This document shows positions 32,624 to 41,949 of a stretch of DNA of 64,000 bases, in pieces; the stretch's first letter is position 1, and each line of letters starts with the position of its first letter. The notes under the pieces were generated by a model. It saw only the letters and a program-made list of their open reading frames with translations, did no database searches and was not told the origin of the DNA. A program made the translations under genes and the position numbers. This DNA is from Pelosinus sp. UFO1 (GTDB lineage: Bacteria; Bacillota; Negativicutes; DSM-13327), in assembly GCF_000725345.1 (NCBI RefSeq), contig NZ_CP008852.1, forward strand, positions 310,001 to 374,000, written 5' to 3'.

Positions 32624-32664
32624 ATAATATAAGACCAGCATTTTTGGTGCTGGTCTTATATTAT
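32624..32664. terminator. 17-bp perfect terminator after the CapA-like gene
   Basis: ATAATATAAGACCAGCA (32624-32640) and its exact inverse (32648-32664). Confidence 0.85.
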
Positions 32665-32764
32665 TTATGAGGATAGATACGGAAAGAAGCTATTTGTTAT
32701 TGACAAGCTTTCTTGTTAAATTCGGTAATTGCATTTTGTTTATGATATCAGAGAATAACAGCAC

Positions 32765-32804
32765 AAATCCTGCTAGCTTAATAGTAAGACTAGCAGGATT
32801 TTCA
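32765..32804. terminator. 12-bp hairpin next to the LysR (2) stop
   Basis: AAATCCTGCTAG/CTAGCAGGATTT followed on the plus strand by TTT. It touches the stop codon of the minus-strand LysR gene. Confidence 0.55.
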
Positions 32805-33704
32805 TTTATATTTTGTTAAGTAATTAATTTCTGTGAGGAGCTCTGAAGCAAAGGTCTCAAAAATGGTTAGTGCTTTTTCCGTGCTGGATTTAACAAATTT
32901 ATGGGTAACCTTATAACATATTCGATCAGGCGGAGGATCAAGTAATTTTTGAATGGTATACTTGTTGGTTGCTGTTGTGGCTTGCGCGATTGACAAGGGA
33001 ACAATTGCCCACTGCCCAGGTGTTCGTAGTAGGGGCAGAACCATTGGACCGTTACTGACTTGAATATGCGTTGACTGAAGAGGATTCCACCATTTGTTAT
33101 GCCAGAGTTGATAGGCTGGAAACCAGTTATGGTACAATTCATCACTTGGATTTAGTTGCTGCGGATGAATGCTTGGAACAGAAATGTTCTCTGGTAAGGC
33201 TAAACGAATAAGGACCATCGGCTCTGCAAAGAATGGAGAAACTTCAATATTGTTTATGATCCTCTCGTGCAAGACAAAAGCAATATCAACTGCTCGTTGT
33301 TCAACTAAGGAATAAAGATCAGTGGAATTTTGAGTAACAATGTGTAAGCGCATGGTTGGATGCTGATGGATTATTTGCTCATAAATATTAGGTAATAAAT
33401 AAGTGTTTACACTATCAACGGCTCCAATTGATAAAGACAGACTAGTACGTGATTTTAATGATTGGGTTTCTAACAATAAATGAACCCATTTTTCGGCAAT
33501 TAGAATGAAATCTTCACCTGCGGGAGTAAGTGTAATGGTTTTTAATCCTTTTCGTCGTTGAATAAGAACTAGGTCAAGTTCTTGTTCAAGATTTTTGAGG
33601 CGGTGACTCACCGCAGATTGGGATAAATGAAGAATTTCAGCAGCCTTTGTTAAACTCTGATTAGAGACAACTGCTAAGAATGCTTGAATATCATCAATAT
33701 TCAT
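32802..33704 (-). CDS. LysR-family transcriptional regulator (2)
   Basis: A 300-residue regulator with N-terminal HTH (SNQSLTKAAEILHLSQSAVSH) and LysR substrate-binding domain. GAGGAG precedes the start. It is divergent from the small membrane protein and the TauE-like exporter, so control of sulfite/sulfonate or another anion export is plausible. No clear operator identified in 33705-33902. Confidence 0.9.
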   Translation of the reverse strand: MNIDDIQAFLAVVSNQSLTKAAEILHLSQSAVSHRLKNLEQELDLVLIQRRKGLKTITLTPAGEDFILIAEKWVHLLLETQSLKSRTSLSLSIGAVDSVNTYLLPNIYEQIIHQHPTMRLHIVTQNSTDLYSLVEQRAVDIAFVLHERIINNIEVSPFFAEPMVLIRLALPENISVPSIHPQQLNPSDELYHNWFPAYQLWHNKWWNPLQSTHIQVSNGPMVLPLLRTPGQWAIVPLSIAQATTATNKYTIQKLLDPPPDRICYKVTHKFVKSSTEKALTIFETFASELLTEINYLTKYK

Positions 33705-33902
33705 TATTGATTACTCCTCATATCTAAATATAAAAAAAATGCATATTATTAATGTATTTCATTTGTTTTACTTTAAGTATAAGTACTGTCTATAATTAAC
33801 TCAAGAGCAATTAACGAATAAATAATGCAGAAAGATTTGCAATGACACTATTAAATCAGTATGGGCTTATTATTCTACTGACAAACAAAGGAGGTACGAA
33901 CA

Positions 33903-34076
33903 GTGCGAGCTTGCAGTTTTGTATGTAGTGTCGCTGTAGTATTTTTATGCATTGATCAGTTTTACAGCGGGCTTAATTGGGGACGACTTTTTATCGGTGG
34001 TTTTGTGGTTGTTGCTATATGGACAGACTGTGAATGTTGGTTACGTTATAAGATAAGACATAGAAGACATGGTTAA
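33903..34076 (+). CDS. small membrane protein (57 aa)
   Basis: Too short for usual cut-offs but preceded by a near-perfect AAAGGAGGT site 8 nt before GTG 33903. It encodes 57 residues with two hydrophobic stretches (about 5-17 and 29-42) and a basic tail (KIRHRRHG). Five cysteines are present, two as CEC. It lies 48 bp upstream of the TauE-like gene, probably in the same transcript. Function unknown. Confidence 0.65.
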   Translation: MRACSFVCSVAVVFLCIDQFYSGLNWGRLFIGGFVVVAIWTDCECWLRYKIRHRRHG

Positions 34077-34124
34077 TAAAAAAGTAGAAGTATTTGCGAT
34101 TGGTAAAATAGGAGGACAATAGTT

Positions 34125-34889
34125 GTGGATCATATTAGTATGGAAATGCTTAGTTTTTTATTGGGAGTAGGTTTTGTTGCTGCTTTTATAGACTCTGTTG
34201 TTGGCGGCGGAGGTTTAATCTCCATGCCAGCATTGTTGATGACAGGATTGCCTCCTAGCGTTGTATTGGGGACTAATAAATTAGCTTCGATATGTTGTTC
34301 TAGTACGAGCAGCATATCATTCTTGCGCTCAGGGAAGATGGATCTTGGATTAGTTAAATATCTTTTCCCGTTGTCTCTAATTGGATCCATATTGGGAGCA
34401 TATACGGTAAAGCTAATTCCCTCCGAATCTTTAAAGCCGCTAGTGGTAGTCATGCTAATTCTGGTAGCAATTTATACGGTTTTTAAGAAGGATTGGGGAG
34501 ATGAGTCTACTTATAAAGGTATTAATAAAAGAGCTGGTGTCTTAGGAGGTTGTGCTGCTTTTATTTTGGGCTTTTATGACGGCTTTTTCGGTCCAGGAGC
34601 AGGAACATTTTTAATTTTTGTATTTTTGACCCTTGGTTTTGATTTTGTGGTAGCCGCTGGAAATGCCAAGGCACTCAATTTAGCGAGTAACCTGGGTGCG
34701 GTTGCAATATTTATGTTAGGCAGTTCAGTCAATTATATTTATGGCTTTAGTATGGGCATTGCGATGATTATTGGTGCTATCGCGGGTTCAAGGTTTGCTA
34801 TTGCCAAAGGTGCTACTTATGTTAAACCACTATTTATTTTGGTGACAACGTTATTAATAGGGAAGCAATTATTAGATATTTTACATTGA
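34125..34889 (+). CDS. TauE/SafE family sulfite/anion exporter
   Basis: Integral membrane protein of 254 residues with seven to eight helices. The N-terminal AAFIDSVVGGGGLISMPALL and internal repeat FILGFYDGFFGPGAGTFLIF are the signature half-repeats of the UPF0721/YfcA/TauE family. Family members export sulfite, sulfoacetate or other anions; the substrate here is unknown. GTG start, GGAGG before it. Confidence 0.88.
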   Translation: MDHISMEMLSFLLGVGFVAAFIDSVVGGGGLISMPALLMTGLPPSVVLGTNKLASICCSSTSSISFLRSGKMDLGLVKYLFPLSLIGSILGAYTVKLIPSESLKPLVVVMLILVAIYTVFKKDWGDESTYKGINKRAGVLGGCAAFILGFYDGFFGPGAGTFLIFVFLTLGFDFVVAAGNAKALNLASNLGAVAIFMLGSSVNYIYGFSMGIAMIIGAIAGSRFAIAKGATYVKPLFILVTTLLIGKQLLDILH

Positions 34890-34907
34890 GAATAGAGCTA
34901 ATGCGCC

Positions 34908-34963
34908 TTTTTCTGCACCGTTTCACCCGATATGGAGAGCCGTATCATCTTTAACGGCGAAAG
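34908..34963 (+). repeat. dispersed hairpin repeat, copy C
   Basis: Right arm CGTATCATCTTTAACGGCGA is almost the same as copy D; the left arm is only partly complementary. GGAGAGC forms the loop. A terminator follows within 3 bp. Confidence 0.6.
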
Positions 34964-34965
34964 AT

Positions 34966-35005
34966 AGCCTTAACCTTTGCGAAATGCAGGGTTGAGGCTT
35001 TTTTT
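34966..35005 (+). terminator. terminator after the TauE-like gene
   Basis: AGCCTTAACC and GGTTGAGGCT (one wobble) followed by seven Ts. Confidence 0.88.
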
Positions 35006-35165
35006 AAGCTATTTAAAACGGAATTTGTATTTGGAAGAAACTTTGATAGTTTACCCAGTTGCTTCGTGAGCTAGCCCAATCGCTGGCCCATTTCCGGCAA
35101 TTGATCTTATAAAAACTGTCCGACTAAGTGTTGACAATCTACTTTAAGAAGATAGAAAAATTTTT

Positions 35166-35219
35166 TTAACCTAATTTTAATCTTTGATTAATCATGGTTT
35201 AATCTGGAACTGATATTCT
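35166..35219 (+). promoter_or_regulatory. four TTAA(T/C)C boxes at exact 11-bp spacing, with -10
   Basis: TTAACC at 35166 and TTAATC at 35177, 35188 and 35199 recur every 11 bp on the same face of the helix. A -10-like TATTCT starts at 35214. This is the layout of OmpR/PhoB-type activator sites, e.g. Bacillus PhoP boxes (TTAACA repeats, 11-bp period). The same geometry occurs at 48021. Confidence 0.6.
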
Positions 35220-35389
35220 TTTAAGTATTAACGGTTGTGTGCTTCATATATCTTGGTGCTATTAACCTAAGATAATGAAAAACGGGTTCATATTTATTCC
35301 TGTTGTACTTGTTATTTTTTAAAACTAATTTAATAAGAAGCAAATTCAGTTTCTTTTCTCAGGTACTGAAGGTTAGATTCTTTTTTTTG

Positions 35390-35596
35390 GATACCACCAA
35401 GGTGTCGGTGGAGCAGGCTGAAGAAAGTTTAATGATTCAAAAAGCCAGCTATGAGGTCGGAATTGGCACCAACCTTGACCTGCGTGATGCGGTAGTGGCG
35501 CTGGATACTGCCAAAAAGAATTATATTCAGGCATTGTATAGTTATAATACAAACAAGGTAAAACTGGAACAGGTCATGGGTTTGCCAGTGAAATAG
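35390..35596 (+). pseudogene. 3' remnant of a TolC-family outer membrane channel gene
   Basis: The last ~68 residues of this frame (KVSVEQAEESLMIQKASYEVG ... VMGLPVK region) match the C-terminal coiled-coil repeat of TolC/OprM-type proteins, which are normally 400-480 aa. Upstream, the frame opens at 35303 into unrelated sequence and lacks signal peptide, barrel strands and the first repeat. A poly-T run adjoins the break. It sits where the channel gene of an RND operon would lie, 24 bp before the adaptor gene, so the gene has been almost wholly deleted. Confidence 0.75.
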
Positions 35597-35620
35597 TAAG
35601 GAAAGCAGGAGGGATGGTAA

Positions 35621-36787
35621 TTGAGTATCAAGGGTTCGAAGAAACTGTATGTTGGCTTGATTTTTGCAGTTGTTTTACTTAGCGGTGTTGTTATGCGCAG
35701 TGGAGTTTTGTCTAAAACCCAGGTAAATAATGTAAACCAGGCTATAGCGGTAAAAGCCATGCAGGTAGTAACGAGGGATACGCCTATCAACATTGAATTT
35801 GTTGGACAGGTAAAAGCCAAAAGCGAAGTAAAAATCATGTCAAAGGTATCAGGTAACATTATTGCTAAGATGGTAAATGGCGGCGATACCGTCTATAAAG
35901 GTCAGCCATTGTTTCAAATTGATAATAAACAATATCGGTCAGCGATTAATTCGGCCAGAGCTACCATAAATAAATCGCAAGCGACTCTCAACAATACGCA
36001 GAAAGATGTGGAACGTTATCAGCGATTGGCGGAGATAAAAGGGGTTGCCCAGCAAACGGTAGATGCGTATGTATCCCAGGCTGAACAAGAAGCCGCGACA
36101 GTCGAAGTCAACCGGGCCGATCTGCAACAAGCCATTGAGAATGAACAGGATACTTTAATTGTTTCGCCAGTTGATGGCCGCATTGATGTGAATGATGTAA
36201 GTCTTGGTTATTATGTGGCAGCCAGCTCGACAACAATGGCTACCGTATCCTCAATAGATCCGGTTTGGGTGCAGTTTAGCATGAGTGAAAATGAGTATCT
36301 AAAATTCATTCGCAGCGGCAATGGTTCACTTCCCGCCTATTTTAAGGATCATCTAAAACTTGTTCTTAGCGACGGCAAGGAATATCCGTTCATAGGACAT
36401 GTAGAGCAAATCGACAGAGGAATGAGCGATACGACTGGCACTATTACAATTAAAGCCAGTTTTGATAATCCGCAAAAATTTCTGTTGCCGGGGATGTTTG
36501 CCCGGGTAGTTGCGCAAGAAATCGTGCGGCAAGGAGCTTTACTGATTCCGCAAAAGGCAGTTAAGCAAGTGCTGGATAATACCTTTGTTACCGTCGTGAC
36601 CGTAGATAATAAAGCAGAGAGCAGGCAGGTAAAATTAGGAGATAAAATTGGTGATATGTGGCTGGTTGAAGAGGGGCTCAGCGCCAATGAACGTGTCATT
36701 GTCGAAGGGATTGACAAGGCAAAACAAGGAAGTTCACTGCAAGTAACAATGTTAGAACCGGATGCGCTGACTCCGGCCAAACAATAG
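35621..36787 (+). CDS. RND efflux periplasmic adaptor (membrane fusion protein)
   Basis: Bridges the inner-membrane RND pump and an outer-membrane channel. The 388-residue protein has an N-terminal membrane anchor (about 10-26) without a lipobox cysteine, a lipoyl-like domain (VSGNIIAKMVNGGDTVYKGQPLFQID and LIVSPVDGRID), an alpha-hairpin between them, and the barrel region (VQFSMSENEYLKF, FLLPGMFARV). AGGAGGG 8 nt before TTG 35621 fixes the start. It is 11 bp upstream of the RND gene. Similar to AcrA/MexA-type proteins. Confidence 0.92.
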   Translation: MSIKGSKKLYVGLIFAVVLLSGVVMRSGVLSKTQVNNVNQAIAVKAMQVVTRDTPINIEFVGQVKAKSEVKIMSKVSGNIIAKMVNGGDTVYKGQPLFQIDNKQYRSAINSARATINKSQATLNNTQKDVERYQRLAEIKGVAQQTVDAYVSQAEQEAATVEVNRADLQQAIENEQDTLIVSPVDGRIDVNDVSLGYYVAASSTTMATVSSIDPVWVQFSMSENEYLKFIRSGNGSLPAYFKDHLKLVLSDGKEYPFIGHVEQIDRGMSDTTGTITIKASFDNPQKFLLPGMFARVVAQEIVRQGALLIPQKAVKQVLDNTFVTVVTVDNKAESRQVKLGDKIGDMWLVEEGLSANERVIVEGIDKAKQGSSLQVTMLEPDALTPAKQ

Positions 36788-36798
36788 GGGGCGCTTAT

Positions 36799-39700
36799 AT
36801 GGCTAATTTCTTTATTAACCGTCCTATTTTCGCCATCGTTTTGTCAATTATCATTACTTTACTGGGTTCGGTTGCCGCGTTCACCCTGCCGGTAGCGCAG
36901 TACCCCAAAATATCGCCGCCGACAATTTCGGTAAGCACCACATACCAGGGCGCGAATGCGGATGTTGTTGATCAGACAGTTGCCCAGGTTATTGAAGAAC
37001 AGGTCAATGGAGTCGAAGATATGGTTAGTATGTCTTCCAACAGTACCGATTCCGGTTCCTATTCACTTAGAATTCAGTTTGAGACAGACAAAAATTCTGA
37101 TACGGCTGCCGTGCAAGCACAGAGCCGGGTGGCGCAGGCCAACGCCTCGTTGCCAGGTACGGTACAAACAGCCGGGGTAACTACCCGTAAATCATCACAA
37201 GATACGTCGTTGATTTTTAATCTCTGGTCACCGAGTGACAGCTTTGATCGTAATTTCTTAAAAAACTACGGCAGTATTTATCTTATTGATGATATCAAAC
37301 GGGTTAAAGGTGTTGGCGAAGTAGATGAATTCGGTTCAAACTACAGTATGCGGATTTGGCTGCAACCGGAAAAGATGGCACAACTCGGCATTTCAGTCGA
37401 TGAAGTGACCTCTGCAATTGAAACGCAGAATGTCCAGGCTGCCGCCGGCACTTTTGGTAAAATGCCTGTGGCATCTGAACAGCAATTTCAGTATACGGCC
37501 AGAGTAAAAGGTCGCCTCACTGATGCGAAAGAGTTTGAGAATATCATTGTGCGTTCAAAATCAGATGGATCCTTTGTCAGGATTAAGGATATTGCCCGGG
37601 TGGAACTCGGCAGCAAGGATTATGATGCTGGTGGTGCCTTTCTAAACGGTCATTTATCCACCGGGTTTGGCGTTAAATTAACAAGTGATGCCAATTCCCT
37701 AGAGACTATTAGTAATGTAAAAGCAGTAATTGAAAACGCATCGAAGAATTTCCCAGGAGATATGCAGTATAATATTACTGTTGATAGTACCGAATTCGTA
37801 CGCGAGTCTATGAAGGAAGTCGTTAAAACCTTTGCCGAAGCATTGTTATTAGTGGTCATTGTGGTATTTGTATTTTTGCAAAGCTGGCGAGCTACGTTGA
37901 TTCCCTTGCTGGCAATTCCTGTATCTTTATTGGGTACTTTTGGCGCTTTTAGTGTATTAGGTTTTACCATCAATACGCTTACTCTGTTTGCGCTGGTGCT
38001 GGCGATCGGTCTGGTTGTTGATGACGCCATTGTCGTTATTGAAGCGGTCGAACATCATATGCGCTATTCAGGGCTTTCGCCGCTCACGGCTACTAAACGG
38101 GCCATGAGTGAAGTATCCGGCCCGGTTGTTGCCATTGCCTTTGTCTTGGCGTCGGTATTTATTCCGGTTGCGTTTTTAAGCGGTACTACGGGAATTTTAT
38201 ATAAACAATTTGCGTTAACCATCGTGGTTTCAATGGCTTTGTCAGCCATTGTTGCTTTGTCACTTACACCGGCCCTGTGCGTGATGCTACTTAAACCCCA
38301 TGAAGAACAGGAGCACCCCGGTGTGTTGGCGCGTTTTTTTAGCCAATTCAATAATTGGTTTGAAAACAATCTGGCGCGGTATGGCAATGGACTAGGCAGG
38401 ATTATTCCTAAAGCCCGCCTGTGCCTGGTTCTGCTTATCGTGTTACTCATCCTGACTGGGGGATTATATAAACTGGTGCCATCCTCCTTTGTACCTGATG
38501 AAGACCAGGGCTATTATATGACGTCTATTACTTTACCTGAGGCATCCAGTTTGAACAGAACAATTGATGTTATGCGGCAATTTACCGAAAAAGTAAGTGC
38601 GCAGCCTGGGGTTAAAAATATCATGTTGATGCCAAGCAGGGATATACTGGGTGGAGGCTCAAAGCCTAATGCCGGAGCCATGTCTATTTCTCTGGATTCT
38701 TGGGATAAGCGGCAAAAACCCGAATTACAGCTAAAAGACGAAATAAAACAGACAATCATGGATGGAGCTCAGTATCCGGAAGGCACAGTAATTTCATTTG
38801 CTCCCCCGAGCTTACCGGGATTGGGAACGGTTGGCGGCTTTACCCTGATGTTGCAAGATCGGAGTGGTGGTTCACTGAATGATTTGGACAGCATGGCCCA
38901 AAAAGTCGTGACGGCCGCAAAAGAGCGTCCGGAGATTGCCTCGATATCGTCAAACTTTAAAGCCAATACTCCAAGCTATGAATTTGAGGTAGACCGTGAA
39001 AAGGCTGAACAACTGGGAGTGGCTGTTAATGATGTATTTACGGCATTGCAAGTATTCCTTGGTGGCAGCCAGGTTAACGATTTTAATAAATTTGGTCGAT
39101 CCTATAAAGTTATCGTGCAAGCAGAAAACACATTCCGTGGTGATGTGGATGCAACCCGTTTTCTTTATGTAAAAAGTTCCAATAACGTGATGGTTCCGTT
39201 AAACACACTACTTAAACCCAAGCAGATTAATGCGCCAACTATTATTACCCGGTATAATGGGGTTAAGGCTGTTCAAATCAACGGCAGACAGGCAGACGGG
39301 TACAGCTCCGGCCAAGCTATGGCTGCACTCGAAGAGGTGGCACAGCAAACTTTATCTGAGGGTTATACCTATGAGTGGTCGGGGCAAAGCCGTGAGGAAA
39401 AGCTTGCCGGCTCGCGTACGGCGCTTGCTTTCGGGCTGGCGATTGTGTTTGTCTTTTTGTGTTTGGCTGCTTTGTATGAAAGCTGGAGTGTTCCCTTTGC
39501 GGTATTGCTTTCGGTACCAACCGGTGTTTTTGGAGCCTTCCTGTTCCAGTATGTGTGCAATTTGGAAAATAGTGTATATATGCAAATTGGGTTAGTTATG
39601 CTTATTGGCCTGGCTGCCAAAAATGCTATCCTCATTGTTGAGTTTGGCAAAGTCAGAGTTGATAGTGGCATGAAGCCGGTACAGGCTGCTATTGAAGCGG

Positions 39701-39954
39701 CGAAAACCCGTTTGCGGCCGATTCTTATGACCTCATTGGCATTTATTATCGGTTGCTTGCCTTTAGTTATGGCAACAGGCGCCGGCGCCGCGGCCAGAAA
39801 TTCCATGGGAACAGCCGTTGTTGGTGGTATGCTTGCAGCAACTTCAATTGGAATATTTCTAATTCCTGTTCTCTTTGTTGTAGTGGAGAATATTGCAGAA
39901 AAGATTGCTGGCTGGCGTGAGTCCAGGAAAAAGGCTGTAACTTTAGAGAAATGA
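36799..39954 (+). CDS. RND multidrug efflux transporter (HAE1 family, AcrB-like)
   Basis: Proton-driven inner-membrane pump of 1051 residues, normal for the family, with the MANFFINRPIFAIVLSI start typical of HAE1 pumps. Proton-relay residues are intact: the Asp pair in GLVVDDAIVVIE (helix 4) and the Lys in GLAAKNAILIVEFGK (helix 10). Two large periplasmic loops are present. The matching outer channel is reduced to a remnant, so the pump must use a channel encoded elsewhere or work inefficiently. Confidence 0.95.
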   Translation: MANFFINRPIFAIVLSIIITLLGSVAAFTLPVAQYPKISPPTISVSTTYQGANADVVDQTVAQVIEEQVNGVEDMVSMSSNSTDSGSYSLRIQFETDKNSDTAAVQAQSRVAQANASLPGTVQTAGVTTRKSSQDTSLIFNLWSPSDSFDRNFLKNYGSIYLIDDIKRVKGVGEVDEFGSNYSMRIWLQPEKMAQLGISVDEVTSAIETQNVQAAAGTFGKMPVASEQQFQYTARVKGRLTDAKEFENIIVRSKSDGSFVRIKDIARVELGSKDYDAGGAFLNGHLSTGFGVKLTSDANSLETISNVKAVIENASKNFPGDMQYNITVDSTEFVRESMKEVVKTFAEALLLVVIVVFVFLQSWRATLIPLLAIPVSLLGTFGAFSVLGFTINTLTLFALVLAIGLVVDDAIVVIEAVEHHMRYSGLSPLTATKRAMSEVSGPVVAIAFVLASVFIPVAFLSGTTGILYKQFALTIVVSMALSAIVALSLTPALCVMLLKPHEEQEHPGVLARFFSQFNNWFENNLARYGNGLGRIIPKARLCLVLLIVLLILTGGLYKLVPSSFVPDEDQGYYMTSITLPEASSLNRTIDVMRQFTEKVSAQPGVKNIMLMPSRDILGGGSKPNAGAMSISLDSWDKRQKPELQLKDEIKQTIMDGAQYPEGTVISFAPPSLPGLGTVGGFTLMLQDRSGGSLNDLDSMAQKVVTAAKERPEIASISSNFKANTPSYEFEVDREKAEQLGVAVNDVFTALQVFLGGSQVNDFNKFGRSYKVIVQAENTFRGDVDATRFLYVKSSNNVMVPLNTLLKPKQINAPTIITRYNGVKAVQINGRQADGYSSGQAMAALEEVAQQTLSEGYTYEWSGQSREEKLAGSRTALAFGLAIVFVFLCLAALYESWSVPFAVLLSVPTGVFGAFLFQYVCNLENSVYMQIGLVMLIGLAAKNAILIVEFGKVRVDSGMKPVQAAIEAAKTRLRPILMTSLAFIIGCLPLVMATGAGAAARNSMGTAVVGGMLAATSIGIFLIPVLFVVVENIAEKIAGWRESRKKAVTLEK

Positions 39955-40148
39955 TCTGGGAAATTATGATAAATCATAAATTTTAAATGCATTCAAAAAA
40001 ACTGTGTAACCCTTCAAAGCAATAAAAGGCCCATGTTATACTATTTAAGATTAGAAAAAAAGCAGTGTAGATTGCAATAAAGAATGCAACACTTTGAGAA
40101 AAACGGAGTAAAGCTGGAAAAGTGACTTAAGGGCCAATAAGTAAGCGA

Positions 40149-40194
40149 GTGGCCGCATGTGACCGGAATTGGTGGCCGAATCAAACCGGAATAT
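40149..40194 (+). repeat. two 23-bp tandem repeats resembling an IS21-family end
   Basis: GTGGCCG..ACCGGAAT occurs twice back to back (40149-40171, 40172-40194). Such GTGGCC/ACCGGAAT repeats are familiar from termini of IS21-like elements, from memory. No istA or istB gene is present, so this would be a relic. Elsewhere in 39955-40326 there is a 9-bp stem (AAGCTCGGT/ACCGAGCTT, 40266-40307) and no gene. Confidence 0.4.
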
Positions 40195-40326
40195 GCAGTA
40201 GATTCCTGGTTACATATTTTTTGTAGTTGCCTGTAATTTCAAAATCATAGTTGTAAAATAAAAAAAAGCTCGGTTACAACGGGTTCTTACCATTGCCACC
40301 GAGCTTGTGAACGGAGTAGTTTATAA

Positions 40327-41742
40327 ATGAAAAGAATAGTATCAACCTTAATAGCATTTCTAATGCTTGTGATGACAATGAATTCATTAACATTTGCAGC
40401 AGAGGGCGTGGATGTACAAATAACTGATGCTTTGGGGAACAAACAAATGACGATAGAAAATATGAAGCATAAGCATATTAAAAGTGTCACAGCAATCAAT
40501 GAGGTATTTGGGGATGGACAAAAGGTAAGCGCTGTAGCAGTGGAATACGATAGCGCCATAGACACCTCTAAGCTAAAGGCCTCAGACTTCACGGTTGAAG
40601 ACAAGAATGTTACGAAGGTATATGCCAATACTGCGGCGGAAAAAGCATATAAGGGCGTAAACGGTCAATATGTCATTGTTGAGCTTGATACAACTATTAC
40701 ACCTGATACAGGATATGGTGGTGGCAATGGAGCAAGCAATGATGCCAATGGAGCTGGTAACGGCCAAAATGGCAATGCCGAGCAGGGTGCTTCTCAGGGG
40801 GGGAATCGGCCCCCTGGCAACGGTGGTCCAACCTTAGGCTTCGTAGCAACTGATTCAGCCGAAAGCAAACCATTGACAGTCAATGTAACACAGAGCGGCG
40901 ACATCGCAACTGTGGGAGGTCAAACCTACAAGGCGGATTCCAAGGTGATGACAAACAGTAAGGACATTAATTTAGTGGTGGATGACTTCAAGAAACTTGT
41001 TTATACAGATCCAAACTACAACAATGAAAAATTGATGTACAATCTATATGTGCCAAAAAATTACGATCCGTCTAAGAAGTATCCGTTGGTATTATTTATG
41101 CATGATGCAGGTGTTGTTAGCAACAACCCTACAAATACATTAACTCAGGGCTTAGGAGCTGTTGTCTGGGCAGAACCATCTGAACAAGCAAAGAACGAAT
41201 GCTTTGTACTCGCCCCACAGTATACTAGTATTATTGCTGATGACACTTCTCAGACTACTGAACAAATGGATATCACAGTGGATCTTGTAAAAGATTTAGA
41301 AAAGCAGTACAGCATAGATTCCAACCGTCTATATAACACTGGTCAATCAATGGGAGGAATGACTTCTATTGCTATGGAGATCAAGTATCCTGACATGTTT
41401 GCAGCATCACTATTGGTTGCTTGTCAGTGGGATGTGAACAAGGTAACTCCAATGGTAAAGAAAAACTTATGGATCGTTGTATCTGAGGGTGATAACAAGG
41501 CTAACCCAGGCATGGATTCCATCACTGAAGCTTTGAAGAAGCAGGGTGCTACTGTCAGCAAGGCAACTTGGTCTGCGGAATCCAGTGCGGCGGAATTCGC
41601 AACTGATGTGAGTAATATGCTTGCCGCAGGCAGTAACATCTATTATACGGTCTTCAAGAACGGCAACCATCGGTATACCTGGCAGTACGCCTATACGATT
41701 GAAGGTGTTAGAGACTGGTTGTTTAAACAGGTGAAACAATAA
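40327..41742 (+). CDS. secreted alpha/beta hydrolase (prolyl-oligopeptidase/esterase type)
   Basis: A 471-residue exported protein with signal peptide MKRIVSTLIAFLMLVMTMNS...AA (cleavage about residue 25). An N-terminal domain (about 26-125), a Gly/Asn-rich linker (about 131-172) and a catalytic hydrolase domain follow. The nucleophile is the Ser of TGQSMGGM (about S341); LFMHDAGV forms the oxyanion region; GNHRYTW near the end supplies the likely His. Resembles carboxylesterases of the PHB-depolymerase/feruloyl-esterase type. Cell-surface or periplasmic; substrate unknown. Confidence 0.8.
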   Translation: MKRIVSTLIAFLMLVMTMNSLTFAAEGVDVQITDALGNKQMTIENMKHKHIKSVTAINEVFGDGQKVSAVAVEYDSAIDTSKLKASDFTVEDKNVTKVYANTAAEKAYKGVNGQYVIVELDTTITPDTGYGGGNGASNDANGAGNGQNGNAEQGASQGGNRPPGNGGPTLGFVATDSAESKPLTVNVTQSGDIATVGGQTYKADSKVMTNSKDINLVVDDFKKLVYTDPNYNNEKLMYNLYVPKNYDPSKKYPLVLFMHDAGVVSNNPTNTLTQGLGAVVWAEPSEQAKNECFVLAPQYTSIIADDTSQTTEQMDITVDLVKDLEKQYSIDSNRLYNTGQSMGGMTSIAMEIKYPDMFAASLLVACQWDVNKVTPMVKKNLWIVVSEGDNKANPGMDSITEALKKQGATVSKATWSAESSAAEFATDVSNMLAAGSNIYYTVFKNGNHRYTWQYAYTIEGVRDWLFKQVKQ

Positions 41743-41949
41743 ATTTCAACAAACTCGCAACAAATTGTCATAACAGAATGGGGTTCCGAAAATCATAAAG
41801 CAGCCATAATAGTCAATCAGATTTTTGTCCACCAATACAAGATAATATGAAATGAATAGAAAGCAATTATATAGAAGAAAGCTATTGAAATTTACGCAGT
41901 TTGCATGTATTAAAGCCTGTTGTTTTTAATAAAACTATAGCCTAAAAAC

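Noticed and set aside
35303-35389. The 97-aa ORF as a complete small protein
   Set aside because: Its first ~29 residues are low-complexity sequence without a convincing ribosome site; only the last part resembles a family, as a remnant.
40080-40320. Leader of the esterase gene as a cobalamin or other known riboswitch
   Set aside because: Conserved boxes of known classes are absent; GC-rich tandem repeats of IS-end type explain part of it.
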